Positions 23,703 to 31,684 of a stretch of DNA of 39,475 nucleotides are shown here, in pieces. Numbering within the stretch: position 1 is the stretch's first letter; every line of letters starts with the position of its first letter. The notes under the pieces were generated by a model that was given only the letters and a program-made list of their open reading frames with translations, had not been told where the DNA came from and ran no database searches. The DNA is from Quinella sp. 1Q7 (GTDB lineage: Bacteria > Bacillota > Negativicutes > Selenomonadales > Selenomonadaceae): NCBI GenBank assembly GCA_015206805.1, contig JADEZP010000008.1, forward strand, positions 1 through 39,475. Direction: 5' to 3'. The position numbers were made by a program, and so were the translations under genes.

Positions 23703-24764
23703 TCAATCGACTTTAACCTGCATCCACAGATTGTTGTAGTATTCGTCCATTTGGTTGCCGAGATATTTGTAAGTTTCCTGCCCGCTGTAAATCGCAGGGT
23801 CGGGGAAGGCAATCGGCGAGTTCTTGAGTTCCTCGTCCTCGACAAGTTCGCGGACGCCCGTATTCGGCGTGGAGTAGCCCAAGTGATTGAAATTCATGAC
23901 GGCGACATCGGGGCGGCACATGAAGTCGATAAATTTGTGCGCGTTGTCAACGTTTTCGGCAGTCTTCGTGATAACCCAGCCGTCAATCCAAAAGTTCGTG
24001 CCCTCTTTGGGAATGACGAAATCCATGTTCGGATTTTCCATTAAAATTATCGGAGCCTCGCCGCTGAAGACGACGCCCATTGCCGCTTCGGAATTGATGA
24101 GTTTGTCTTTGACTTCGTCGACGACGTAAGCTTGAACGAGCGGCTTTTGTTGCTTGAGCATCTGTTGAGCTTGCGCAAGGACGTCTTTGTCGGTCTCGTT
24201 CATGCTTTTGCCCATGAGCTTGAGCGGAATCATCAAAGCATCGCGGGCGGAGTCCTGCATAAGAATTTGTCCCGCGTATTTGTCGTTCCACAGAATTTGC
24301 CAGCTGTCGACGGGGTCGGTGACTTTGGTCTTGTCGTAGATTATGCCGACGGTTCCCCAGCAGTAGGGCACGGAATATTTGTTGCCGGGGTCGAAACTTT
24401 CAGCCTGCTTGAAAAAATCCGCGCCGATATATTTTTTGGCGTCGGGCAGTTTGTTGAGGTCGAGCGGCTGAAGTAAATCGTTGCTGATCATTTTCTGAAT
24501 CATGTAGTCGGACGGGCAGATAACGTCGTAATGAACGGCACCTTCCGCCACGCGCGGATACATACTCTCGTTGGTGTCGAATTCGTCAAGCACGACGTGA
24601 ATGCCCGTTTCCTTCTCAAAGAGCTTGAGAACTTCGGGGTCAAGGTAGTCGCCCCAGCTGTAGACGTAAACTTTTTGTTCGGACTTGTTGCCGCCGCCAC
24701 AGCCTGCGACGCCGAACGCCAAACAGCTCACCAACAGGAGCGCAAGAATTTTGAACTTGTTCAT
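23703..24764 (-). CDS. potD: Spermidine/putrescine-binding lipoprotein PotD
   Basis: The extracytoplasmic polyamine-binding subunit of the Pot ABC importer. The N-terminus is a lipoprotein signal (MNKFKILALLLVSCLAFGV, lipobox VAGC). The mature part opens VYVYSWGDYLDPEVLKLFEK, the standard PotD/PotF start, and contains YDVICPSDYMIQKMI and VPYCWGTVGIIYDKTKVTD. 353 residues, normal. Its ATG overlaps the potC stop (ATGA). Specificity between putrescine and spermidine cannot be settled from sequence alone. Confidence 0.95.
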   Translation of the reverse strand: MNKFKILALLLVSCLAFGVAGCGGGNKSEQKVYVYSWGDYLDPEVLKLFEKETGIHVVLDEFDTNESMYPRVAEGAVHYDVICPSDYMIQKMISNDLLQPLDLNKLPDAKKYIGADFFKQAESFDPGNKYSVPYCWGTVGIIYDKTKVTDPVDSWQILWNDKYAGQILMQDSARDALMIPLKLMGKSMNETDKDVLAQAQQMLKQQKPLVQAYVVDEVKDKLINSEAAMGVVFSGEAPIILMENPNMDFVIPKEGTNFWIDGWVITKTAENVDNAHKFIDFMCRPDVAVMNFNHLGYSTPNTGVRELVEDEELKNSPIAFPDPAIYSGQETYKYLGNQMDEYYNNLWMQVKVD

Positions 24765-25546
24765 GAGATAACCTCCTCGTATTGTTTCAGTTTGCGACGG
24801 TTAATCGCGAACAGTAAGACGAAAATCAGCACGAACACGAATACCAGCGTCGACAGCGCGTACATTTCGGGGTGCACGCCGATTTTAAGTTCGGCGTAAA
24901 TTTCCGTCGTGAGTGTGTCGACGCCCGCGCCTTTCGTGAAGTGCGTGATGATGAAGTCGTCAGCCGACATGGTGAACGCCAATAAAAATCCCGCGAAGAT
25001 GCTCGGACGCAACTCCGGCAGGACGACGCCCGTAAACGCCTTGAACGGCGACGCGCCTAAATCAAGTGCCGCCTCGTAAAAACTTTTGTCCAGCGACATC
25101 AACTGCGGCATTATGCACAGGATGACATACGGCACGTTGAAGACGATGTGCGCCAACAAAATCGACACGTAGCCGAGCTTGAGCCCGATACCCAAGAATA
25201 ACAGCATGAGCGATATTCCCGTGACAATGTCGGCGTTAAGTATCGGAATGTTCGTTACGCTCATGAAGGTCGCCCGCCACTTGCGAGAAAGTTCCTTCAT
25301 TGCCACGCACGTTATCAGTCCGAGCAACGTCGCAATGCCCGCCGAGAGCAATCCGATTGACAGCGTGTTCGACAGGGCGTCGGCAATTCGTTCGTCGTTG
25401 AAAAGTTTCGTGTACCAATCCAGCGTGAAGCCCGTCCAATGTCCGCGATATCGGCTTGCGTTGAACGACTGCGCAATCAATACGGCAATCGGCGCGTACA
25501 GGAACAGGAAAATCGTCGCAAGGTAAATTTGCTTGACGTAGCGCAT
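24761..25546 (-). CDS. potC: Spermidine/putrescine ABC transporter permease PotC
   Basis: The second permease of the Pot importer: 261 residues, six transmembrane segments. The cytoplasmic EAA loop is YEAALDLGASPFKAFTGVVLPELRP, which contacts PotA. YLATIFLFLYAPIAVLIAQSF is the usual PotC start. ATG 25546 overlaps the potB stop (TGATG) and has GGAGGG six bases upstream; the track's TTG one codon earlier is less well placed. Confidence 0.95.
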   Translation of the reverse strand: MRYVKQIYLATIFLFLYAPIAVLIAQSFNASRYRGHWTGFTLDWYTKLFNDERIADALSNTLSIGLLSAGIATLLGLITCVAMKELSRKWRATFMSVTNIPILNADIVTGISLMLLFLGIGLKLGYVSILLAHIVFNVPYVILCIMPQLMSLDKSFYEAALDLGASPFKAFTGVVLPELRPSIFAGFLLAFTMSADDFIITHFTKGAGVDTLTTEIYAELKIGVHPEMYALSTLVFVFVLIFVLLFAINRRKLKQYEEVIS

Positions 25547-26370
25547 CAAACGCCCTCCTCTTCGTGCAACGGCTCAACCGTCATTGTCAACAGCATGTTA
25601 ATCACAATGAAAATCATCAGTATCACCGACAGTGCGCAGCCGACGTGCCAATCGTATTGGAATGTGAATTCCTGTTCGATTATGTTGCCGATTAGCAGGA
25701 GTTTGCCGCCGCCGAGCAATGCGCTGATAACGAACGTCGTAAGCGCGGGAATGAAAACCATCGTCACTCCGCTGACTGCGCCGGGAATGCTCAACGGCAA
25801 AATCACGCGCACGAACGTTTGCCAATAGTTCGCGCCGAGATCCCGCGCCGCCTCCAGAATACTGCGGTCAATCTTCGACAGCGTGATAAACAGCGGCAAA
25901 ACCATATACGGCAGGAAATTGTACACCATGCCGAGGACGATTGCGCCGGGCGTGTTAATCATGTGCAGGTCGGGCAAATTCAGCAGGCGCATGAATTGAT
26001 TGATGATGCCGTTGTGTTCGAGAATTGTTTGCCACGCCATTGTTGACAGCAACGAATTCATCCACAGCGGCAAAATGAACAGCAACGATATTATCGTCGT
26101 GTTGTCGCGCTGACGTTCCGTCAAAATCAAACATAGCGGATAGGCGAGCAACAGGCATATTACTGTGCTGACGAGCGCGAGCGCGATTGAAAGTTCCAGC
26201 GCGTCAAGATAGCCGTGCTTGAGTATCAGTCCCAAATTGCCGAGCGAAAAATTTCCGTCGTAGTCCGTCACGCCGTACCACACGATAAAAATCAGCGGCA
26301 CAAAAATAAACAGTCCCGCCCAAATTAAAAACGGCGTAAGCAGGACGTTGCGTGTGAGCTTGTTAAACAT
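25546..26370 (-). CDS. potB: Spermidine/putrescine ABC transporter permease PotB
   Basis: The first permease of the Pot importer: 274 residues, six transmembrane segments, with an EAA loop at LEAARDLGANYWQTFVRVILP. ATG 26370 is chosen because GAGGAGG lies nine bases upstream; the TTG at 26379 would leave no room. It overlaps the end of potA by eight bases. The gene order potA-B-C-D is the classic one. Confidence 0.95.
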   Translation of the reverse strand: MFNKLTRNVLLTPFLIWAGLFIFVPLIFIVWYGVTDYDGNFSLGNLGLILKHGYLDALELSIALALVSTVICLLLAYPLCLILTERQRDNTTIISLLFILPLWMNSLLSTMAWQTILEHNGIINQFMRLLNLPDLHMINTPGAIVLGMVYNFLPYMVLPLFITLSKIDRSILEAARDLGANYWQTFVRVILPLSIPGAVSGVTMVFIPALTTFVISALLGGGKLLLIGNIIEQEFTFQYDWHVGCALSVILMIFIVINMLLTMTVEPLHEEEGV

Positions 26371-27433
26371 CTTGAGCAACCTCCTCGTCTTCGGATTGCG
26401 GCTTGCTCATGATTTGAATATTTTCGGGCGCGACGTGCAGACTGACCTCCTCGCCGACAGTGCGCCCAGTCGTCGACTGAATCAGCCACTCAAAGCCGTC
26501 CGCCTCGACGTTGATATCATAGGACATACCCCAAAAGACGACGCGCGTCACAACGCCGTTGAAGGCACCTTCGCGCGGCGCGGCAAGCTTGATGTCTTCG
26601 GGACGAATCTGCACGTCAACGGGACATTCCGTCGGAAAGCCGCTGTCGACGCAGGGATATTCTCGTCCGAAAATCCGCACGACCTTATCGCGAACCATCA
26701 CGCCATCGATTATGTTGCTGTCGCCGATAAAGTCCGCGACGAAGGCGTTTTCGGGCTCGTTGTAGACATTTTCGGGCGTGCCGACTTGCTGAATGTAACC
26801 TTGATTCATGACGACGACGCGGTCGCTCATGGAAAGTGCCTCTTCCTGATCGTGCGTCACGAAGATAAACGTTATGCCGGTCTCCTTGTTTATGCGGACG
26901 AGTTCGCGGCGCATGTTACGGCGCAACTTCAAGTCCAACGCGCTCAACGGCTCATCGAGCAACAAAACTTTCGGCTCATTGACGACGGCGCGGGCAATGG
27001 CAATGCGTTGTTGCTGACCGCCGCTTAGTTTCGTGACGTCGTGCTTTTCGTAGCCGTCCAAGTTCACCAAGTGCAGGGCGTACTTGACCTTGTCGCGAAT
27101 GTAGTCGGCTGACTTGCCCGCGATTTTCGGTCCGAAGGAAATATTTTCCTCAACGTTCATGTGCGAGAACAGTGAGTACTTTTGGAAAACGGTGTTGACG
27201 GGTCGGCGATTGGGCGGCAAGTTCGTTATGTCTTTGTCGTCGAAAAGGACGCGTCCCGTGTCGGGCATTTCAAAGCCGCCGATAATCCGAAGCATCGTCG
27301 TCTTGCCGCAGCCCGACGGTCCGAGCAACGTAATGAATTCGCTTTCGTATATCGACAAATTTATTTCGTCGAGCACGAGCAAGCTCCCGAATGATTTCGC
27401 GATGTTCTCCAAACGTATCAGTTCCCGTTTCAT
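26363..27433 (-). CDS. potA: Spermidine/putrescine ABC transporter ATPase PotA
   Basis: The ATPase subunit of the polyamine importer, 356 residues. Walker A GPSGCGKTT, Q-loop TVFQKYSLF, signature LSGGQQQR, Walker B VLLLDEPLSALD and the switch His in VTHDQEEAL are all present. A C-terminal TOBE-like domain follows (VDVQIRPEDIKL). The ribosome binding site is weak (GCTGGGAA), which may keep ATPase levels low. It is first in potABCD-TPR, read from a sigma-70 promoter that lies within the terminator of the upstream peptide operon. Confidence 0.96.
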   Translation of the reverse strand: MKRELIRLENIAKSFGSLLVLDEINLSIYESEFITLLGPSGCGKTTMLRIIGGFEMPDTGRVLFDDKDITNLPPNRRPVNTVFQKYSLFSHMNVEENISFGPKIAGKSADYIRDKVKYALHLVNLDGYEKHDVTKLSGGQQQRIAIARAVVNEPKVLLLDEPLSALDLKLRRNMRRELVRINKETGITFIFVTHDQEEALSMSDRVVVMNQGYIQQVGTPENVYNEPENAFVADFIGDSNIIDGVMVRDKVVRIFGREYPCVDSGFPTECPVDVQIRPEDIKLAAPREGAFNGVVTRVVFWGMSYDINVEADGFEWLIQSTTGRTVGEEVSLHVAPENIQIMSKPQSEDEEVAQDV

Positions 27434-27465
27434 TTCCCAGCAACCCTTCAGAAAAAATTTCGGCT

Positions 27466-27494
27466 ATTGTACTAAAAAACGACGTCTCAATCAA
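27466..27494 (-). promoter_or_regulatory. potABCD promoter
   Basis: On the minus strand TTGATT (27489-27494), a 17-base spacer and TACAAT (27466-27471), about 30 bases before potA. The -35 box lies in the loop of the upstream terminator and the spacer runs through its 3' arm. Confidence 0.7.
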
Positions 27495-27507
27495 GAAACG
27501 CCGTTTT
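27472..27507 (-). terminator. Terminator of the MATE / condensation / peptide operon
   Basis: On the minus strand AAAACGGCGT pairs with ACGTCGTTTT (ten pairs, one G-U) around a 12-base loop, followed by T residues. It overlaps the potA promoter. Confidence 0.75.
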
Positions 27508-27530
27508 AACATTTTCCGCCGCCGTCCGAA

Positions 27531-27725
27531 TCACGGATTGCGGTAATTTTTTTGCGCAGTGTAATTGTTTGTTGCGACAGACGTGTATAAGTCGAAATTC
27601 GGTTGTTGCGTCGAAAGAGCCTGTTCAAAAGCGACAATGGCGACGGAAAGATTTGTGCCGCCGCGCACGCCGTCAAGCTGTTCGTCGCTTAGCAATTCGC
27701 CGTCGAATTTTTTTGTGTCGGTCAT
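27531..27725 (-). CDS. Small peptide with a double-glycine-type leader
   Basis: A 64-residue peptide. The first 23 residues, ending ELLSDEQLDGVRGG, fit the bacteriocin-type leader pattern (LSxEELxxVxGG) that directs recognition or cleavage after GG. The predicted core is 41 residues, beginning TNLSVAIVAFEQAL and becoming rich in Asn, Thr, Tyr and Gln towards the C-terminus. It has no Cys, so it is not a classical lanthipeptide or disulfide bacteriocin. ATG 27725 with GGGAGG nine bases upstream; the longer track ORF begins inside the condensation gene. It starts 22 bases after that gene and is the last gene before the terminator. The leader is a strong pattern match; the fate of the core is unknown. 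Confidence 0.75.
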   Translation of the reverse strand: MTDTKKFDGELLSDEQLDGVRGGTNLSVAIVAFEQALSTQQPNFDLYTSVATNNYTAQKNYRNP

Positions 27726-27747
27726 TGCAATCAGCCTCCCGAAAATT

Positions 27748-29007
27748 TCAGCCGAGGATTTGGGCAGTGTGCGTCGCCGGATTTTGCATGACGCGGACAA
27801 TTTCGTCGAGCGTCGCGGCAAAATTTTTCATTTCGGCTTCGGAATAGCGGCTTGCGTCGTAATCGAGGTAGAGCGAATATCTGCCCGTGTCTTCGATGTT
27901 AATTTCAACGTCGAGCGCGTTTTCCACGGCGGAAATTTCATTCGGCGGCAGGTAAACAATCTCAACGGGCGTGTCGCAGAAAATAAATTCGTTGTTGATA
28001 TTTTTCTGGAAGATGAAGCTGACGCAGTCGTCTTCGAGCCCGTCGTTATAAACAATGTCCAAGCTCTTGCGATACTTCGTGCCGATATGAATCTGACCTT
28101 CGAGCTTGTCGACGAATTCGCCGATAAACATATCTTGAGTAAAATCCCACGCGCAGGGCAGTTGCTCAAGCATCAAGCCCATAAGCCGCCGTTCCTTCAT
28201 GTTGGTGCGACCGTTGTTGACGCGGCTCATGACGACATCTTTGTTGCCGGTGATTTTCGCCAGTGTGAGCATCGTCGCGCCGAGGAAGAAATTATTTTCG
28301 TTGACGTGTGTATTGCGGAAGAATTCGTTGAAAATATTTTTGAACGTATAATCGACGTTGCCTTTAGTCCACGCCGCGACGCCTTGCACATTGACGGGCG
28401 GCAGGTGCCTGCTTTTGTCGAAGTGCGACAACATCTTGCGCCAATACGTGTGACCTTCGGCAAGGACTTCGGGCGGAATGTTCGCCTCCTCCTCAACGTA
28501 AGCCGCATAGCTCGGTGCGGACTGTTGACGTTTGCGCCCGCGATACACCGCGTCAATTTCGCGCCAAAGCAGGTACGACGCCGCCACGCCGTCCATAACC
28601 GCATGATAGAAGTCGCCGAACATATATTTTGCTGTCGGCGTTTGGAACAGGTAAATTCGCCACAACGGCTTGTTGATGATTCGATACGGCTCGCGCAACT
28701 TGTCGACGCGCTTATCAAATTCCTCGTCGCTGATGTGTTCGACTTGCACGGGCTGAATTTCCCCGTCGAAAATTTGGCACAAGTCGCTTGTTTCTGGGTG
28801 GAACAGGAAGCGGCAACGGAATATGTCGTGCGAATTCAGGACAACGTTAATCGCGGCGGCAAGGCGATTCATATCGATTGCGTGCGACATCTTGAACAAA
28901 GCACCGATATTCATCATGGTGGATTTTGCCTTGTTGAAGTGCGTATCGACGAGCCAACGCTGAACTGGGCGCAACGGGTAAAATTTTTTTGTCGAGAAGC
29001 CTTCCAT
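27748..29007 (-). CDS. Stand-alone NRPS-type condensation-domain protein
   Basis: A 419-residue protein of the condensation / acyltransferase (CoA-dependent acyltransferase) superfamily. It opens FYPLRPVQRWLVDTHF, the usual C-domain entry. The active-site motif is FYHAVMDG (H135, D139), equal to HHxxxDG with Tyr for the first His; the second His, thought to be catalytic, is kept. Further landmarks are VNNGRTNMKERRLMGLML, the floor-loop region, and SLYLDYDASRYSEAEM near the end. There is no adenylation or carrier domain and none nearby, so it may condense or acylate a free substrate or peptide. ATG 29007 with TAAGGAGG upstream. It lies between a MATE exporter and a leader peptide. Confidence 0.88.
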   Translation of the reverse strand: MEGFSTKKFYPLRPVQRWLVDTHFNKAKSTMMNIGALFKMSHAIDMNRLAAAINVVLNSHDIFRCRFLFHPETSDLCQIFDGEIQPVQVEHISDEEFDKRVDKLREPYRIINKPLWRIYLFQTPTAKYMFGDFYHAVMDGVAASYLLWREIDAVYRGRKRQQSAPSYAAYVEEEANIPPEVLAEGHTYWRKMLSHFDKSRHLPPVNVQGVAAWTKGNVDYTFKNIFNEFFRNTHVNENNFFLGATMLTLAKITGNKDVVMSRVNNGRTNMKERRLMGLMLEQLPCAWDFTQDMFIGEFVDKLEGQIHIGTKYRKSLDIVYNDGLEDDCVSFIFQKNINNEFIFCDTPVEIVYLPPNEISAVENALDVEINIEDTGRYSLYLDYDASRYSEAEMKNFAATLDEIVRVMQNPATHTAQILG

Positions 29008-29019
29008 AAAAATTCCTCC

Positions 29020-29133
29020 TTACACGACGACAAATTTGTTTTCGTCGCCGCGAATCATATAAAATTTTTTGCGGACGTTATCGGGCAGATTGAACGGCGT
29101 ATCATGAATTATACGTTTGTCGCCGAAAATTTC
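29020..29133 (-). pseudogene. Detached duplicate of the MATE gene's C-terminal 37 codons
   Basis: Immediately after the MATE stop codon, in the same frame, 37 codons read EIFGDKRIIHDTPFNLPDNV and onward through YMIRGDENKFVVV to a stop. The authentic C-terminus ends DNVREKNYMISGDENKFVVV plus V, so the fragment is a diverged copy of it. The offset is exactly 114 bases (38 codons). It has no start signal and is too short to fold alone. Confidence 0.75.
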
Positions 29134-30783
29134 TTACACGACGACGACAAATTTATTTTCGTCGCCGCTTATCATGTAATTTTTTTCGCGAACGTTATCA
29201 AGCGGATTGAGCTTGTCGGCGGGATTGAACGGCGCGGCATTTTCGCGGAATATGACGGTCGCAAAGTCGCCTTGCGGAATTATCGTGACCTCCAGCCGGA
29301 AATCTTCTGCGCGGGCGGCGTGGACGTTGAAGACCTCCGCGACGAGCTGCCGCAAAAAAATTTTCTTGTCGTCGGGCAGTTGGAGCGTCGATAAAAATTT
29401 TTCCAGCGCGTCAGTCAGTGCAGGTAAGTTTTCGGGCGCGGGAGTTGTGTCGAACGAAAATTGCCGCGAAAATTTCTGCGCGTCGATAAGCAGTAAGCCC
29501 GACTCGTTGCGCGTCAAAAGTCGCGTCACAATCAGCGCGACGATAAACGACACTCCGACGCCCGCCCACATGAAATGCACGCCGAATTCTCCCGCGAACA
29601 TGCCCGCGCTCGGCAAAATCAGCAACAGCAAAAATTTTATCGCCGCGCCGAAATTCAGCCGCTCAATGTAAATGTAGTAGTTGCTCAACATCAGCGTCAC
29701 GCCCAAAAAAATCGTGAACGGCATAAAAATTCTCACGGCGCGCACGCATTCGGCATAGAATTTGTCAGCCGACTCCACGCCGAAAAGTCCCGGCAACAGC
29801 TCCGCGAATACGAAGCTGAACAAAATCAGCACGATTGTCACGGCGACCGTCGAAGATATTCCGAGGCGCATTGTCTTCGCGACGCTGTGAAGTGCGCCTT
29901 CCGCGTGATATTGACAGACCATCGGTTGCAGGCAGTCGACAATGCCCGTGTATATCGTGACCAAAAGCGTGAACATGTTGACAATTACCGTGACGATTAT
30001 CAAGTGGTGCTCGTCGAAGCGCGACAGAACATACGCCGAAAAAATCAGCGGCAACAGCGCAAGGCACAGCGTGTCGACCGAGTGATACCAGCTGTAAAAA
30101 ATTCCGCGCCACAGTTCGCCGCCGTGCCAATAGCGCATGAAACGCAGCTGACAATTTTTCGAGAACAGATACGGCACGTGATACAGGAAGCTGACCAAGT
30201 TGCCGACCGTCGTTGCAATGCCGATACCGATAACGCCGATATAATGTCCCAGCACGACGTCAAGCACGACGTTGACGACGAACATTGCGATTGACGCTTG
30301 CACGCAGATATTTTCTTCGCCCTCCGCAACGTAAATCGTGTAGAAGTAAATGTTCAGCATACACGGCAGGGCGACGAACATCAGCCCGCGATAGTATTCG
30401 TCGGCGTAAGTCAGCAGGTGCGGAGAAATTTCCCACAGCGATAAAATTTCTTCTCGGCAGGCAATGAGCACGACGGTTATCAGCACGCCCGTCACGACCG
30501 CGACTTCCGCGCCCAAGCTGAAAAGTTCGTTCGCCTTGAGTTGATCGTTGTGACCTTTGGCGTAGGAAAACATCATTGCCAAGCCGTCGGCGACCATGTA
30601 GCTCAAGAAAACTATCAGCGTCATTATCGGCGCGACGAGCGTCATTGCCTCGACCGCCGCCTTGCCGACGAATTGTCCCGCGACGATATTGTCCGTCAAA
30701 GTCAGCACGTAGGAAATTGACATTGACGCAATCGACGCCACGAATACCGAGCGGAAACGTTCGCTTATAACCGTCTTCGTCAT
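29134..30783 (-). CDS. MATE-family efflux protein with a degenerate HATPase-like C-terminal domain
   Basis: A 549-residue membrane protein. Residues 1-440 are a MATE transporter with about twelve transmembrane helices: SISYVLTLTDNIVAGQFVG at the start and a second half with YTGIVDCLQPMVCQYHAEG. The last ~100 residues are soluble. LRQLVAEVFNVHAARAEDF and VIFRENAAPFNPAD resemble the N box and following strand of anti-sigma/serine-kinase HATPase domains, but the motifs are incomplete, so nucleotide binding is doubtful. ATG 30783 with GGAGGG upstream; the track's extra 83 residues run through the promoter. It is first in an operon with the condensation protein and leader peptide, so it is a candidate exporter for their product. 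Confidence 0.85.
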   Translation of the reverse strand: MTKTVISERFRSVFVASIASMSISYVLTLTDNIVAGQFVGKAAVEAMTLVAPIMTLIVFLSYMVADGLAMMFSYAKGHNDQLKANELFSLGAEVAVVTGVLITVVLIACREEILSLWEISPHLLTYADEYYRGLMFVALPCMLNIYFYTIYVAEGEENICVQASIAMFVVNVVLDVVLGHYIGVIGIGIATTVGNLVSFLYHVPYLFSKNCQLRFMRYWHGGELWRGIFYSWYHSVDTLCLALLPLIFSAYVLSRFDEHHLIIVTVIVNMFTLLVTIYTGIVDCLQPMVCQYHAEGALHSVAKTMRLGISSTVAVTIVLILFSFVFAELLPGLFGVESADKFYAECVRAVRIFMPFTIFLGVTLMLSNYYIYIERLNFGAAIKFLLLLILPSAGMFAGEFGVHFMWAGVGVSFIVALIVTRLLTRNESGLLLIDAQKFSRQFSFDTTPAPENLPALTDALEKFLSTLQLPDDKKIFLRQLVAEVFNVHAARAEDFRLEVTIIPQGDFATVIFRENAAPFNPADKLNPLDNVREKNYMISGDENKFVVVV

Positions 30784-30823
30784 GAAGCCCTCCGAAAATT
30801 TTTTGTGCCGCAGTTCAATCGCG

Positions 30824-30852
30824 ATTATCGCAAAAAAAAATACGTCCTGCAA
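30824..30852 (-). promoter_or_regulatory. Promoter of the MATE / condensation / peptide operon
   Basis: On the minus strand TTGCAG (30847-30852), a 17-base spacer and GATAAT (30824-30829) with a TG two bases before it, about 40 bases upstream of the MATE start. Confidence 0.55.
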
Positions 30853-30902
30853 CGTGCGGCGAAAAATTTTTTCCCCGCGCAGGATATTCGGCGTCGCGAG
30901 CG

Positions 30903-30911
30903 TGATATAAT
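30903..30911 (+). promoter_or_regulatory. Extended -10 promoter for ubiX
   Basis: TGATATAAT contains a perfect TATAAT (30906-30911) with the TG extension; no clear -35. The same nonamer serves yybS. Confidence 0.5.
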
Positions 30912-30936
30912 TCGCGCGAAAGGAGCTGAAAATTTT

Positions 30937-31497
30937 ATGCGACTGATTGTCGGAATGACGGGCGCAAGCGGCGTTGTAATTGCCGTGGAACTTTTGCGGC
31001 GGCTCAAAACGCTTGACGCGGTGGAGACGCATTTAATCATCACGCAGGGCGCGGAACTGACAATTCGCGACGAAACGAACTTCGACCTGTTCGAGATACG
31101 CCGCCTTGCCGATTGCGTTTACGACGTGAATCAAATGGACGCGTCGATTGCAAGCGGAAGTTTCCTTGTCGACGGGATGATTGTCGTGCCGTGCACAATG
31201 AAAACACTTGCGGGCATTGCGGCGGGCTACTGCGAAAATCTTTTACTGCGGGCGGCGGACGTCTGCTTGAAGGAAAATCGCAAACTGTTGCTCGTGCCGC
31301 GCGAAATGCCCTTCAGCCGAATTCACCTGCGCAACATGAAAGAACTTGCCGACTGCGGCGCGATAATTATGCCGCCCGTGATGACGTTCTACAACACGCC
31401 CAAGACACTCGACGCGCAGATAAATCACATCGTCAACAAAATTTTGCGGCTGTTCAATCTGCCCGACGACCTGCGCGAATGGAAGTCGCCGTGTTGA
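30937..31497 (+). CDS. ubiX: Flavin prenyltransferase UbiX
   Basis: This makes prenylated FMN, the cofactor of UbiD-type decarboxylases, from FMN and dimethylallyl phosphate. 186 residues; LIVGMTGASGVVIAVELLR (flavin-binding start), IASGSFLVDGMIVVPCTMKT, LLLVPREMPFSRIHLRNM and IMPPVMTFYNTPKT are the family landmarks. ATG 30937 after AAAGGAG; the ORF track start is upstream of the promoter. No ubiD lies in the window, so the partner must be elsewhere. Repeat element D lies about 50 bases downstream. Confidence 0.96.
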   Translation: MRLIVGMTGASGVVIAVELLRRLKTLDAVETHLIITQGAELTIRDETNFDLFEIRRLADCVYDVNQMDASIASGSFLVDGMIVVPCTMKTLAGIAAGYCENLLLRAADVCLKENRKLLLVPREMPFSRIHLRNMKELADCGAIIMPPVMTFYNTPKTLDAQINHIVNKILRLFNLPDDLREWKSPC

Positions 31498-31548
31498 CGG
31501 TGCGCGGTGCGTTGATTGCAACGTTTTAATTCAATTTGGTATGATGAA

Positions 31549-31600
31549 CCTACTTTCTTTCGGCGGCGGACACAGGGCGCGCGTCCATGCGCGCCCCTTA
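31549..31600 (-). repeat. Dispersed intergenic element, copy D (reversed, internally deleted)
   Basis: Read on the minus strand it has hairpin one (GGGCGCGC-ATGGAC-GCGCGCCC, 31575-31596), then jumps to the right half of hairpin three (CCGCCGCCGAAAGAAAGTAG, ending at 31550) and GTTCAT as in copy C. Hairpin two and the left arm of hairpin three are missing. Confidence 0.75.
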
Positions 31601-31627
31601 ACCGTATCGCTTTACCGACACAAACTA

Positions 31628-31660
31628 AGCCGCAAGGTTTGCGCGCCCCTGCGGCTTTTC
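31628..31660 (+). terminator. Terminator after ubiX
   Basis: AGCCGCA (31628-31634) pairs with TGCGGCT (31650-31656), then TTTT. The loop is long and GC-rich. Confidence 0.55.
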
Positions 31661-31684
31661 GATTGCGTGTGGAAAAAAATTTTT

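Noticed and set aside
27565-29394. 609-codon plus-strand ORF
   Set aside because: Long, but antisense to the condensation-domain and peptide genes. Its sequence matches no family I know and has the Val/Phe/Asp-rich look of an antisense frame.
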